Assembly: GCA_003254905.1 (NCBI GenBank)
Contig: QANU01104094.1
Span: 124,001-188,000, forward strand
Length of the DNA stretch: 64,000 bases
Direction: 5' to 3'
DNA from: Nissolia schottii
Lineage: Eukaryota > Streptophyta > Magnoliopsida > Fabales > Fabaceae
Positions 26,001 to 34,030 of the stretch are shown here, in pieces. Position numbers and translations under genes: made by a program. Within the stretch, counting starts at the first letter, position 1. Every line of letters starts with the position of its first letter. The notes below the pieces were generated by a model. That model had not been told where the DNA came from. It ran no database searches and saw nothing but the letters and a program-made list of their open reading frames with translations.

Positions 26001-29000
26001 ACACGGCAAACTGGGTAGTTTGGATAGGCTCATCACCATTCTCTGAAGTTTGGCAAGGCTAGGATTACCTAACTGAGCATGGATGGTGACCGGGTCTGTG
26101 GAGAGAGCAAACTAAGAATGGGTAGGAGAGCCAATAGAGGCCATTGTACCCACATCCGATGCCAATCATCTTTCCCGAGTTCCTGTCCTGCAAAATGACA
26201 ATCTTTAGTGAACAAAATAACATAGTTTATGAAAAGAGTTAAACAACTAATGGAAAGGAGATTTCATGGAGAGTCAGGAACATAAAGTACATAATAGACT
26301 GATAATGATGGCAAGGGGTGGGTAGTGCCCTTGAGTTTGTGTTTGAAAACTGTTTGCTAAGGTTGCTGTGGGTAAATTAACAAAGTAGAGAAGTTGAATA
26401 AATGAGCTTAATTACCAGAAATATGATCGATGACAATAGAATCAAGGACTCAAGGGCCCTAGGAGGCATTGAGAGAGACAAGCAATGAATTACCAGTAAT
26501 AGAAGCAATGGAGCGAGGGTTCTGATGCTGTTCACACCATTTTAAGAAATCGATGTAGTCACAACATCGTTGGAACAACCTGTGGAGTCACTAGCAGCCA
26601 TGGACCACAACATGGGCAAAAACAGAAACAAAAATATCTTGCAAGAAGCTAGTGGCCTGTTGAAGAAGAGGAGGATTTCTGTAGCACGAGCTGGACGAGG
26701 CAAGTATTGCTGCAAAATCGACTGTCAGAGACCCCGCCCGATGTGCCATTATTTGCTATCGGAGTGGAAGACAATGAGCCAGGCAGCGGGGAACTCGCAT
26801 GCAAGTGTGTCAATGATCAGAGGGAGCACAACCAACGGGGTTAGGCTGCATATGTGATGAGGTGTAAGGTGGTATGGTTGGTGCTTGGAACCAGCGACAA
26901 GGGTGACAATTGACGAAGACAGACAGTGATGGAAAGGTGCAGGGAGGTGCCTAAAGGGGTAACATGATAGGGAAGGTCTAGAAATTGGAAGAATGTACAT
27001 TTTTGCCAAAAAAATAATTCACAGGAGGACAGTGGCTCCTCCTAGCAACACGGATTTAGAGTGTCTTTCTCTATGGGCTCTAGATACCATGTGAGAAGGA
27101 AAGAGGAGAGAAGAACATGAATTATTCTGTGTCTGAACTGCAATGTGGATGATTGTTTATATAGACTATGTCATAACTACAAGGATACACGTAAATATAC
27201 TCTTTCCCTAGTTACTGATTCAATTATATAACATAATTTTACCACCAGAGACACACACACTCAAAAAAAATGTCATCACCAATAAGTTAAAAAAAACGTA
27301 ATATCTCAACTTATTAGCATGTAGCAACTCATTTATAAGCTAATAAAAACCATGTGTCCCTCTAATCCTCAAGGAAGTGACAGGAAAAATAAGAAAATAT
27401 GGAAGTGAGAGGGAGATTATGATGCCGTGCCTTGCAAGCAGAATGAGAACATAAATTACACTGTGATACTCCCTGCCACCAGACTAAAATGGTTGTTTTG
27501 AAATTGTTTAGTGAGCACATCACACTAGATGACCCAAACCCAAACTATATTAGGTCATGATAGGTCAGTGTGTACTAAACGGCAAACGCCCCGCTCTACT
27601 ACTAGTGTTTCAGAAAATAAGAATAAAGTAAGAGACTTTAGGGCTTCAGGTCAGGTCGGGTAAAAAAGATCTGACTTCACGACTTGTGCGCAGCAGTGTG
27701 ATCCATGTTGCACAGCGCCCATGTGAATCGCTCAGATGATGTCGATTCGCTACTCCAATGTGGATCCCACAATTCCGACTAGTTAAAGTGCAATTCCTGC
27801 AGCTTTGTAATTCCATGGAACCATTTGAATTGCAAGAACACTTGAATCACGTCAGATTGTGTGATTCATGATTCCGCACCACACAATTTGATAACACTGC
27901 TTTTGAATATGTAAAATATATCCAAGCATTTCAAAACCAGTTCTATTATTTCAAAAGTTAGCCAACCTTTTCTAGATCACTTTTTCACAAATCATTTTGT
28001 AAAAACTTGTTTATCATAAATTCATAACCTTTCGATGTATCATGTGTTTTTGAAAAACCTCTTTCAATGCATCTTTATGATTATTTGAGAAATCCCTCCT
28101 CCTTGGTACTTTTCACAATTAGAACTATATCGCATTTGAAATTATGATCATCTCTTGAAGAAGACTATTTGTAACTTTTTCTTGATCTTAGTGATTGGCT
28201 TACCTTGTTATGTGGTTCAATATCTCTTAGGACTGCCTTATTTTCTTCTTGTGAGGATGCCTTATCTTCTCACTAAGCACTCTTTTCTTTCTGATTAATA
28301 AATGTTTCCTACAAAAAAAAATCCTGATTTTATCTCATAGTGATGAATTTTGGTGCTGGACTACTTGTTTGTAATACTAGGTGTGAAGATGATTCCCTTC
28401 CAAATATAAAGTGGGTCCTTGACCTTGCAAAAGCAGCTATATTAAGGCATGGGGTGCGTGGACTTGTAATTGATCCTTATAATGAGCTTGATCATCAACG
28501 ACCTCCACACCAGTAATTTTCTTAGATCTCATTCCGAACATGGATTTTGTTTTGCCTTTGTTCATGTTATTTTTATATTTGACTTCATTTTCTATTATAA
28601 AATAATTGATTTCATCATGCATATGCACTTGCTTCATTTTTTGGCACAAAAACGGAGGAACAAAAGTATATAGAACAGTGTTTTATGTTCTGTATACCAA
28701 GTTGAAAGAAAATAAGAAGAAACTGAAGATGAGATAAAAACTGAATATTCTTGTCTCGTAATGTACTGTACAGTGTTTCATTGTACAGACGTTTGGCAAA
28801 TATTGCCTTATAAATGCTAGTTATTGACATACTAATTTCCCTAAATTAAGACATTAAAATAAGTAACGTATCTATCTTGATAAAATAAATCTGTACCGAA
28901 TATTTACAGTAGTTAGTCTCAACAGAATACAATCAGTGTTTTCCCATAGCACTTGCTCTGTTACTCGATCATTTATCTTGTGCATTAGTGTTGTCTACTT

Positions 29001-30542
29001 GTCTTGACACTGGATAGCTAATTGGTGTTAATTTCTTCATTGAAACTTGCAGGACTGAAACTGAATATGTGAGTCAGATGCTTACCTTAATCAAACGTTT
29101 TGCCCAATATCATGGATGCCATGTTTGGTTCGTTGCACATCCTAGGCAGGTTGGCAACATAACAGCTTTATTTTCAACCATTGCCATTTTACTTTTTCTG
29201 ATTTTCTTACTTCTCATCTAATAGCTACATAATTGGGCTGGCGGTCCTCCTAATCTGTATGATATAAGTGGAAGTGCACACTTCATAAATAAGTGTGACA
29301 ATGGAATTGTTATTCATCGTAATCGGGATCCAGAAGCTGGGCCTATTGATCAAGTACAGGTGACTATTTGTAGAATAGTTGTGCATATTTAAGTGGTCAT
29401 TTATGATACTAAATAAAATATGTACTTTTACTTACTTAGGCTTTGTTTCAGGTTTGTGTTCGAAAGGTACGGAATAAGGTTGCTGGGACAGTAGGTGATG
29501 CCTTATTGTTGTATAATAGGTACCAGGACTCTTATCCTTGATTACTTTGCTGCCATGCATTCCCCTATGGTTCAGTATAAGTTTCATTCACATGTGTCGT
29601 CAATAAAATGGAAAAAAAAGGTTTCATTCATTAGCAGAGTACATGATCAGGGTTTATGATGAGACTTTTATTTTGGAGCACTGACTGATTAAAAATTTTT
29701 ATAGTAAGTTTCCGAGGCAATTGGGCTACTTTTCCATTTTCTTATTCTCTCCTCTCTTTTTTGCTAATATAATGGCTTGAGTCAGCTCTATATCTGTCAT
29801 TCCATGTTCATGCTTTCTTAGTGCCACTGGCCAGTTATTTTTGAAATATTGAGGCCATGAAGTCATCCTCACTAGTCTTGTGAGTTGACTTAAACTGCAC
29901 TTCCGTCTTCTTTTTTATTGTGTGTATATTCAAAGCAATGTTGATAGGTTTTCTTCTTTGAATATGAGTAATGACAGTTGTAAAGATTTTATCCTCACAA
30001 ACCTCTTACATATTCTTAGTTGGACTCATTTTGGTCCTTTAAAGTTATCCTGGGCCCAAGTCATTAGTCATTGCCTTGTCCTTGTGAAGGGTTTCTTTAT
30101 GCAAGCATCCGTTTCCTCCCTATATTTGGCATAATCTTCGCTCCTCGCCTGCCCCTTTTTTACAATAATAATAATAAGGGTAAAACCCTCTTTTGATCCT
30201 ATAGTCATGCCCAAATAATCACTTTGGTACTGTACTTTTAAAGTGTTCAATTTGGTCATTTTTTACATTTAACTACACTTCTCAAATGTAGATAATATCA
30301 TTGTTCAAATGTGGCTAAATGTAAAAAATACCAAACTGACTTGTTTTTAAAAATAAAGGACCAAATTGAATACATAAAAGTACGGGACCAAAGTGATTAA
30401 TTGGGTATAACTATGAAACCAAATAAGAGTTTTCCCCTAATAATAATATCAATCTATCTATTAGTTGGTTTAAGTAATATGTGGTCTAATTTTCGTTGGC
30501 AGGGTAACTGGTGAGTTCATGCCAGTTGATAACAAGAGATAG
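2064..30542 (+). CDS. TWINKLE: TWINKLE DNA primase-helicase, C-terminal half (10 exons)
   Basis: Exons 2064-2124, 6751-6933, 8176-8307, 10207-10268, 20101-20184, 28381-28512, 29053-29149, 29225-29359, 29452-29519 and 30503-30542 (stop TAG). They join in frame for about 331 codons. Visible SF4/DnaB-type helicase motifs: Walker A GVPNSGKS (exon 3), FALCSMENK, Walker B-like [13 protein letters not shown] (exon 6), [10 protein letters not shown] (exon 7), [12 protein letters not shown] (exon 8) and the basic [10 protein letters not shown] (exon 9). Plant TWINKLE is a T7 gp4-like primase-helicase of mitochondria and plastids, about 700 residues long. The zinc-binding and most of the TOPRIM primase half therefore lie upstream of the window. 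All splice sites are GT-AG except the first visible donor, which is GC. Introns total about 27 kb, mostly from transposable elements. I see no frameshift or stop in the exons, so the gene looks intact. Confidence 0.93.
2125..2130 (+). other. Non-canonical GC splice donor
   Basis: The exon must end at GAG (2122-2124), because the next exon (6751) begins with GTT and continues the conserved DANE-VLM junction. The donor is therefore GCAAGT, the rare GC-AG class, with otherwise perfect consensus (AG|GCAAGT). Confidence 0.82.
2400..2865 (-). mobile_element. Gypsy-type LTR and polyprotein tail fragment
   Basis: On the minus strand, a stretch ending in the EDSRTN...EEGEND type tail (about 2810-2861) is typical of Gypsy polyprotein ends. 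It leads into about 390 bp with a gttataaatacctcc promoter-like run. About 220 bp of this (2570-2790) is repeated at 6178-6395. Confidence 0.55.
3061..3297 (-). repeat. 3' LTR of the Copia derivative
   Basis: On the + strand it runs from TGTTGAAG to tctcaaca, next to the polypurine tract complement ctcccccac. About 237 bp. Confidence 0.7.
3061..5330 (-). mobile_element. Copia retrotransposon deletion derivative
   Basis: The left end is a 3' LTR (3061-3297). Reading leftward on the minus strand, the order is: a gag zinc knuckle (C-x2-C-x4-H-x4-C, about 4860-4910), reverse transcriptase with KALYGLKQS and the catalytic YVDDII (4005-4675), and RNase H with the DADYAGS and [11 protein letters not shown] stretches (3281-3787). 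Protease, integrase and the first part of RT are missing between the zinc knuckle and RT, near 4675. Stops and frameshifts break the rest. The right end and 5' LTR are not clear and the limit at about 5330 is approximate. Confidence 0.8.
5540..6175 (+). mobile_element. Copia 3' end: RNase H remnant plus 3' LTR
   Basis: Positions 5540-5980 read as the end of a Copia RNase H domain, with [16 protein letters not shown] and [13 protein letters not shown] stretches and then CDNQAALH and [14 protein letters not shown]. Several stops and frame changes break it. A polypurine tract (ttgagggggca) precedes an LTR at 5991-6175 that begins TGTTAGAATATG and ends tctcaaca. Confidence 0.8.
5991..6175 (+). 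repeat. Copia 3' LTR
   Basis: TGTTAG...CAACA termini, a tatttaagcc promoter-like run and a pyrimidine-rich tail of ttctctt repeats. 185 bp. Confidence 0.72.
6178..6395 (-). repeat. Second copy of the Gypsy LTR segment at 2570-2790
   Basis: Shares long stretches with 2570-2790 (for example ctaagattgagcta, aaatgctctaaata, ccatcttgtcctctagtg). Copy two is cut off on its left at the end of the Copia LTR, so it holds only the first half of the Gypsy LTR. Confidence 0.75.
6751..6933 (+). CDS. TWINKLE: TWINKLE exon (linker before helicase)
   Basis: Reads [20 protein letters not shown] then [20 protein letters not shown] and ends NLNELYN. This is the linker helix and start of the helicase core. Acceptor gcag, donor AAT|GTAAGA. 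61 codons, phase 0 on both sides. Confidence 0.92.
7860..8100 (+). repeat. Possible tRNA-derived SINE fragment
   Basis: A stretch resembling a pol III A box (agctagtaactcaagtgac) is followed about 45 bp later by a B-box-like gtgttcgattcttcc, as in plant SINEs. There is no clear poly-T tail or flanking duplication, so this is weak. Confidence 0.3.
8176..8307 (+). CDS. TWINKLE: TWINKLE exon with Walker A
   Basis: Begins [20 protein letters not shown] and ends [12 protein letters not shown]. It holds the ATP-binding P-loop GVPNSGKS. 44 codons, phase 0 on both sides, donor AAG|GTAAGG. Confidence 0.95.
8368..8423 (+). repeat. 28-bp tandem duplication in intron
   Basis: The unit beginning cattgcaacttctaactg occurs at 8368 and again at 8396, period 28. 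It lies just inside the intron after the Walker A exon. Confidence 0.85.
8618..8806. other. Assembly gap (189 N)
   Basis: Run of N between a ctctctct repeat and a poly-T run, so the assembly broke in low-complexity sequence. No exon is missing across it: the flanking TWINKLE exons join in frame with conserved residues. Confidence 0.98.
9300..9676 (+). mobile_element. Copia 3' fragment with LTR, same family as 1-1335
   Basis: Inner sequence at 9410-9490 resembles 1010-1100 (gcctccgc...ctgctta...tgtgaca/ctagctt, then gagctttagcttgag). A polypurine tract leads to an LTR at 9493-9676 that starts TGTTAAGC, holds a cctataaatga promoter-like run and ends tttaaca. No upstream partner is seen. Confidence 0.65.
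10207..10268 (+). CDS. TWINKLE: TWINKLE exon
   Basis: Reads [20 protein letters not shown] plus two bases of a split Arg codon. Donor CG|GTGAGC; the acceptor is ccctgaag. The 9.8 kb intron that follows is the longest in the gene. Confidence 0.92.
10269..12164 (+). other. TWINKLE intron, no gene seen
   Basis: AT-rich intron. Around 10690-10930 there are repeated phrases of the gatgtcaa / ggactaaatt kind that suggest an old foldback repeat. At 11570-11680 two similar stretches (tttattc...ccccccttat) lie about 60 bp apart. No coding signal. Confidence 0.5.
12165..12480 (+). repeat. Left terminal inverted repeat of the MULE, with subterminal repeats
   Basis: The outer 120 bp mirror the right end. 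From about 12290 to 12470 there are five to six copies of a unit of about 32 bp built from ttggcg-tttt-ggct-aaaatcgccaactc. Each unit carries inverted arms (ttggcgatttt / aaaatcgccaa). Confidence 0.75.
13062..13091 (+). repeat. GGT microsatellite inside the PMD tail
   Basis: About nine GGT/GGC units. Read on the minus strand they give a homopolymer in the C-terminal tail of the PMD protein. Confidence 0.85.
14013..14041 (+). repeat. (AT)n microsatellite
   Basis: About 14 AT units, in a likely intron of the PMD gene. Confidence 0.95.
15387..18059 (-). pseudogene. MuDR-type transposase, frame-disrupted
   Basis: Read on the minus strand. It begins [20 protein letters not shown] at 18059 with a PB1-like head and an acidic stretch (to 17346). 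The zinc-binding MuDR DNA-binding part ([19 protein letters not shown]) is at 16957-17205. The helix-rich region before the catalytic core is at 16712-16960. The MULE core with the first catalytic Asp in [15 protein letters not shown] is at 16471-16722. A degraded VYCLRHI-like stretch lies near 16370, a SWIM-side segment at 15805-16005 and the zinc-knuckle-like tail ([13 protein letters not shown]) at 15387-15755. Several stops and frame changes separate these pieces; a few could be introns. The order is that of an ordinary autonomous MuDR transposase. Confidence 0.85.
18570..18886 (-). repeat. Right terminal inverted repeat of the MULE
   Basis: Mirror of 12165-12480. Outer part tccaaaacatattacc, inner part with repeated aaaatcgccaa and ttggcgatttt arms. 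Confidence 0.75.
18895..19080. repeat. Dispersed repeat with recurring aatttagtccctg
   Basis: The phrase (c)aatttagtccctg or a close variant occurs four times in about 180 bp, right after the MULE. This style is common in foldback repeats of plant introns. I could not find the other arm nearby. Confidence 0.45.
19081..20100 (+). other. TWINKLE intron, no gene seen
   Basis: AT-rich intron tail that ends at the aatgatag acceptor for the exon at 20101. Confidence 0.5.
20101..20184 (+). CDS. TWINKLE: TWINKLE exon
   Basis: After the third base of a split Arg codon it reads [20 protein letters not shown] then SDNFHLI plus AG of the next Arg. Donor AG|GTTAGC. Confidence 0.9.
21125..21361 (-). repeat. 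3' LTR of this Copia element
   Basis: 237 bp, TGTTGAA/TTCAACA ends. Adjacent to the polypurine tract at 21362-21373. Confidence 0.82.
21369..23925 (-). pseudogene. Copia pol: integrase, RT and RNase H with one nonsense codon
   Basis: Two open stretches in one frame, 23900-22692 and 22646-21369, are split only by the stop at 22692-22694 and 15 more codons. The first holds the integrase core ([30 protein letters not shown]) and the start of RT (GCRWVFTIK). The second holds RT with YVDDIVITG, then RNase H with [20 protein letters not shown] and [11 protein letters not shown]. The stop replaces what is normally a Gln after KGYT (C-to-T type change). The integrase N-terminal zinc finger is missing because of the truncation. 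Among the Copia copies here this is the best preserved. Confidence 0.88.
24185..27233 (-). mobile_element. Degraded Copia element with 5' LTR
   Basis: Read on the minus strand from the right. The LTR is at 27090-27233 (TGTTATATAA... in its own sense). A primer site (tggtatctagagcc, 27075-27089) resembling the initiator-Met site follows. Next come gag-like sequence, an integrase remnant (25531-25818, [20 protein letters not shown]) and RT remnants down to about 24185. Many stops and shifts. The 3' end and 3' LTR are absent. Confidence 0.72.
27090..27233 (-). repeat. 5' LTR of the degraded Copia element
   Basis: 144 bp from TGTGAGAAGG to tatataaca on the + strand, flanked on the left by the primer binding site complement. 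Confidence 0.65.
27234..28380 (+). other. TWINKLE intron, no gene seen
   Basis: No coding motif. It ends at acceptor aatactag for the exon at 28381. Confidence 0.5.
28381..28512 (+). CDS. TWINKLE: TWINKLE exon with Walker B-like motif
   Basis: Reads [20 protein letters not shown] then [20 protein letters not shown] and ends PPH plus CA of a split Gln. VIDPYN is the strand carrying the Walker B acid. Donor CA|GTAATT. Confidence 0.94.
29053..29149 (+). CDS. TWINKLE: TWINKLE exon
   Basis: Completes the split Gln and reads [20 protein letters not shown] then [12 protein letters not shown]. The last stretch is the conserved His-containing sensor motif. Confidence 0.94.
29225..29359 (+). CDS. TWINKLE: TWINKLE exon
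   Basis: Reads [20 protein letters not shown] then [20 protein letters not shown] and ends IDQVQ. Phase 0 on both sides. The intron before it is only 75 bp. Confidence 0.94.
29452..29519 (+). CDS. TWINKLE: TWINKLE exon
   Basis: Reads [20 protein letters not shown] then YN plus AG of an Arg codon. The basic VRKVRNK stretch is the C-terminal arginine-finger region. Confidence 0.92.
30178..30437. mobile_element. Foldback MITE (260 bp) in the last TWINKLE intron
   Basis: The two ends are inverted copies for about 100 bp: left gggtaaaaccctctttt...atcactttggtac, right (other strand) ggggaaaactcttattt...atcactttggtcc. Flanked by TAATAATAA on both sides (30169-30177, 30438-30446). That is 9 bp, the Mutator length, but the site is low-complexity. 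Confidence 0.72.
30503..30542 (+). CDS. TWINKLE: TWINKLE last exon
   Basis: Completes an Arg codon, reads [12 protein letters not shown] and ends in TAG at 30540-30542. Confidence 0.85.
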
Positions 30543-30810
30543 CAGTGAAACCAGTCATTTTTTTTACTAATGAGCTAGCATCTTGAGATGAAGTTACCAT
30601 TTGACACGCAAGCTTCTCTCTCTAAACATGGATGTTTTACACTTGGGGTGCCAGGATGAGATCAAGAATTGTGGATAACATAACACATCTTGTGGAATTT
30701 GACTGTATTATATTTTGGCCGGATTAGTTTTGACTTTGAATTTAACTTTGCAGTTCTGCAGTTTAATCGTTGTATAAATATAGAATATTGTTTCTTTGTA
30801 ATGACTGATG
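30543..30810 (+). other. Probable TWINKLE 3' UTR
   Basis: T-rich, non-coding sequence after the stop, with several AT-rich stretches (near 30770-30800) that could serve for 3' end formation. The end is a guess. Confidence 0.4.
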
Positions 30811-32210
30811 GATTTCGATTGAAAGAGCTCTACTTGTTTCCTTCACGATTTTCTTGATTCAATCGGAGTTGGAATGGATTCCGGTGCTAGTTTGTTTCAA
30901 AATTTTACTCATGTAAGTCCTTTGCTTCATGTTGCAGCACTCGTGGCCATGTGAATGTCCTCGCTCGTTTGTTTGTTTGAATTTGAAATGATCAAGAATG
31001 CGTGTTTGATGGGTATTAGGAATTGGAGATTTAAATGTAATTTGAAATATGCAATGTATTTTTATACTTTTAGTATTTTGTATATTTTTGGTATAGGGAC
31101 TTACAATATAGAAAGCAATAGAAACCTTCTAGGGGAAGGTGACCTAAAAGGGAGAAGGGAGACTTCTAGAGGGTGAGGACACTTGACATCATAATTCTCA
31201 ATGATGCATTTTTTTCCTCTATTTATACTAAGGTCGGCACCACTAATCCACTAATTGGACTAATGGGATTATTTAAGTCTCTAATCAAACTTAAGTGCAT
31301 TATATTACTTCTCTTTATAAAATGGACTTTATCCTCACGATCCAAGGAAATTATTCTACTAGGATCCCATTGTTTAATTCTACCAGAGTTTTACTTTTAA
31401 ATAATTTAGCCCATATTTCACTTTGGCTCAGTTTGTTCCCTTTCTCAAGTAGTCTTTGCGTACGGGTACCCTTCCCATGCATTGAAAACTCATGGTTTTG
31501 CCCCAATTGGGTTCTAAGTCCTTTGTCACCACTGCTTGAGCAAATTGGGCTTCTACCATAATGTAGTTTTGCCTGCCCATAATGGAGGCAAACTTGCCTG
31601 ACCCAAATGCAACCTTAGAAGCCTCTTTCTCCAAGACACGCTCCTTCCCAATGACGCAACAACAACTCCTCTTTCCTTCACCACACAACATCTGTAACTC
31701 CCACCATCCTAACCATCATGCATGGCCTCCATTGTTCGTCCTTCTTCCACCCATTATTGCCCTCCCCATCAGCACTATTGACGCCACAATGGCAATCATC
31801 ACAAAGGGGAGTTTCTCATCGGTTGTCACATTTAGTGCTTGCATTGTTGTAGTGCTATATTCCTTCTTGTCACTCTTGTGGGTGTTTGAGTAGATGGTTG
31901 CTCAGCTTAAAAAGACGTCACTACTGCTAGTGTCTCCACTATAAGGGAGACTTGTTGAACTTGCTTTAACTGTCCTTGTGACTTCGTGACCTCTCTTTGC
32001 ACGGTGGTGGTCTTTTGTCACATCTATTGTTGTGCATGTTGCCTTTGGAAGCCTTTCACTAACCAACTATAACTTCAAATTGGTGGCTTTGTTTTGGTCT
32101 ACTTTCGCTACTTTCTAAGTTGTTGTCGGTAAGGCTTTGATGTTGCTATTGAAGAGGTCTTTTCTTGTGTTGTTGTTCGGGGTGAGGGTACTTAGATCTT
32201 GAGAGTACAA
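30811..32210. other. Intergenic, no gene recognised
   Basis: Open frames of 60-100 codons occur on both strands around 31300-31890 (for example 31582-31893 + and 31428-31691 -). They share no recognisable domain and overlap each other, so I treat them as chance. Confidence 0.5.
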
Positions 32211-32219
32211 GCATGGGTT

Positions 32220-33132
32220 CATGATTATCAAAATCGCGAGTTAACTCGTAAACTAGTACGAGTTTACGATTCGTAGGTAGTAAAATCGAGCTGACTCGCA
32301 TGTAAACTCGTTTTTGGGTAAACCCGGCTGAACTCGGGTAAACTCGTGTAAACTCGCATGAAATTGCGAGTTTACTCTTGAGTTCACGAGTTTACTACAG
32401 GTGAGGGTTTTTTTTTTTTAACAGTTGCGCATGCAATCGCGCTCCATAGTGCCATCGTGCTTCGTCACTAATCCATCGTATGTATTTCATCATTTGCTCA
32501 GAGATCTTTTCCACCAGGGTGCGTGACCTCTGCATCGCTATCTGTACTTTAGTGTTTTGGATTGGAGACATCTTTGTCACATACTCGCTTCCTGTGATGT
32601 TCAGTACTATGGGACTCGTTGGTATCTTTGGTATTTATGCTGTTGTGTGTGTCATCTCCTGGATATTTATGTTCTTGAAGGTTCCAAAAACAAAGAGCAT
32701 GCCCATCGAACTCATCACCGGATTCTTTGTTGTCTGCTCGAAGCAGACTACTTTTGTCAAAAATGATTGACATTGTTCTTTATATACATTTGCTATGTTG
32801 GTTGCTCAATACACCGCCTCTCTCTTGTGTTGATAGATTTTACTTGTCATTAAGTTTATGTGGAGGAGAATATGTTCTTCTTCAAACATATGTATTATGT
32901 ATTATCTATGAATTGAACTTAGAACTCATATATTTCATCTTTATTAGTGCTTTGTTATGGAGTTAAAAGTATTTATGAATTTCAAGTTTTATTAAATATA
33001 TTTTTGTAGCATAATAATTTTGTAAAATATTTTTTAATATTTTTTTTAATAATAGGTAAACTCGTACGAGTTTACGATCTGAGTTTACGAAGGCTCCACG
33101 AGTTTACTTAAACTCGCGAGTTTGATAACCAT
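32220..33132 (+). mobile_element. Pack-MULE-like element carrying a sugar-transporter gene fragment
   Basis: 913 bp flanked by the 9-bp duplication GCATGGGTT (32211-32219 and 33133-33141), the Mutator target length. The ends are inverted: left atgattatcaaaatcgcgag, right (other strand) atggttatcaaactcgcgag. Inside both ends are many copies of cgagttta / taaactcg. The middle (from about 32478) is a fragment of a host transporter gene, with no transposase. This is the structure of a gene-capturing non-autonomous Mutator element. It is inserted at the edge of a 90-bp tandem repeat. Confidence 0.78.
32478..32770 (+). pseudogene. Captured last exon of a tonoplast monosaccharide transporter (TMT/MSSP-like)
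   Basis: Open for 97 codons including the stop. It begins MYFIICSEIFSTRVRDLC and continues with two membrane spans (AICTLVFWIGDIFVTYSLPV and GLVGIFGIYAVVCVISWIFM). It then has the sugar-porter C-terminal motif in altered form (VPKTKSMPIELIT where family members have PETKGMPLE). Length and order match only the C-terminal end of a vacuolar monosaccharide/proton antiporter of the major facilitator superfamily, which has over 700 residues. The open frame ends at the expected place. The first 85 per cent of the gene is absent, so it cannot act as a transporter. It lies wholly inside the 32220-33132 element. Confidence 0.85.
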
Positions 33133-33310
33133 GCATGGGTTGTCACCTTCGATGCTCAGGTTGTCACTGTCCTGCTCACGATGTGGATCTTTATGACTTG
33201 GTATTAGTTCTTGAGAGTACAAGCATGGGTTGTCACTTTCGATGCTCAGGCTGTCACTGCCTTGCTCATGGTGTGAATCTTTATGACTTGGTATTGGAAG
33301 TTGACCTCAA
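33133..33310 (+). repeat. 90-bp tandem duplication
   Basis: The unit starting gcatgggttgtcac occurs at 33133 and at 33223, period 90, with a few mismatches. A partial third copy (ttgagagtacaagcatgggt) lies left of the Pack-MULE at 32199-32218, so the insertion hit an existing array. Confidence 0.85.
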
Positions 33311-33605
33311 GCTCAGTCTTCTTCATCGTAGTTTTTGATGCTCGAATCATAACGTTCATCATTGATGCTTGCCATCATTGCAAGTGGTGATGTTACCTTC
33401 GCCACCAATAACATTAGTTAAAGATAAAATTGTCATTGTTACCTATGACGGTGGTTAGTTGTGACGTTCTTCCTTTTCTCCGATGGCCTTCCTTAGATCT
33501 AGTGGCACCAAGAGTGGTTTCTGCCATTCCTCCTTAGTTAGATATGTGCTCAGATCTAAGGATGGATTTGAATCTAGCAAACTCGAATTTGCTTCAAGTA
33601 AGTCT

Positions 33606-34030
33606 AGATTTGCATACCTTGATGCATAAATTTTTGCCTTTTCATCAACTTTTGGTCAAATCTTTGATATTGGATTTGCTTGATCTTTTGCATCTAAAAC
33701 TACTTGAATTTTTGGATCTTAGCTTCAATTTGTTGTCTATTGTAGATTTTTCCATATTTGTTTGTGTTGAATTTTTTTGATCTGTATTTGAGTTATTTAT
33801 ATCTTCTTCTTCTTAAACCCTAGCTTTGCATCCCTTGATGCATAGATTTTTTTCATTTTCATCAACTTCTGGTCAAATCTTTGATATTGGATTTGCTTGA
33901 TTTTTTGTGTCTAAAACTACTTGGATTTTTGGATCGTAGCTTCAATTTGTTGTCTATTGTAGATTTTTCCATATTTGTTTGCATTGAATTTTTTTGATCT
34001 GTAGTTGAGTTATTTAGATATGCATTTAAT
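33606..34030 (+). repeat. Tandem duplication of about 217 bp
   Basis: tctttgatattggatttgc occurs at 33661 and 33878. The match runs from gcat(a/c)cc(t)tgatgcata to ttgagttattta at about 90 per cent identity by eye. Confidence 0.85.

Noticed and set aside
31428..31893. Overlapping open frames on both strands between TWINKLE and the Pack-MULE
   Set aside because: No domain, no plausible splice context, and composition like surrounding intergenic DNA.
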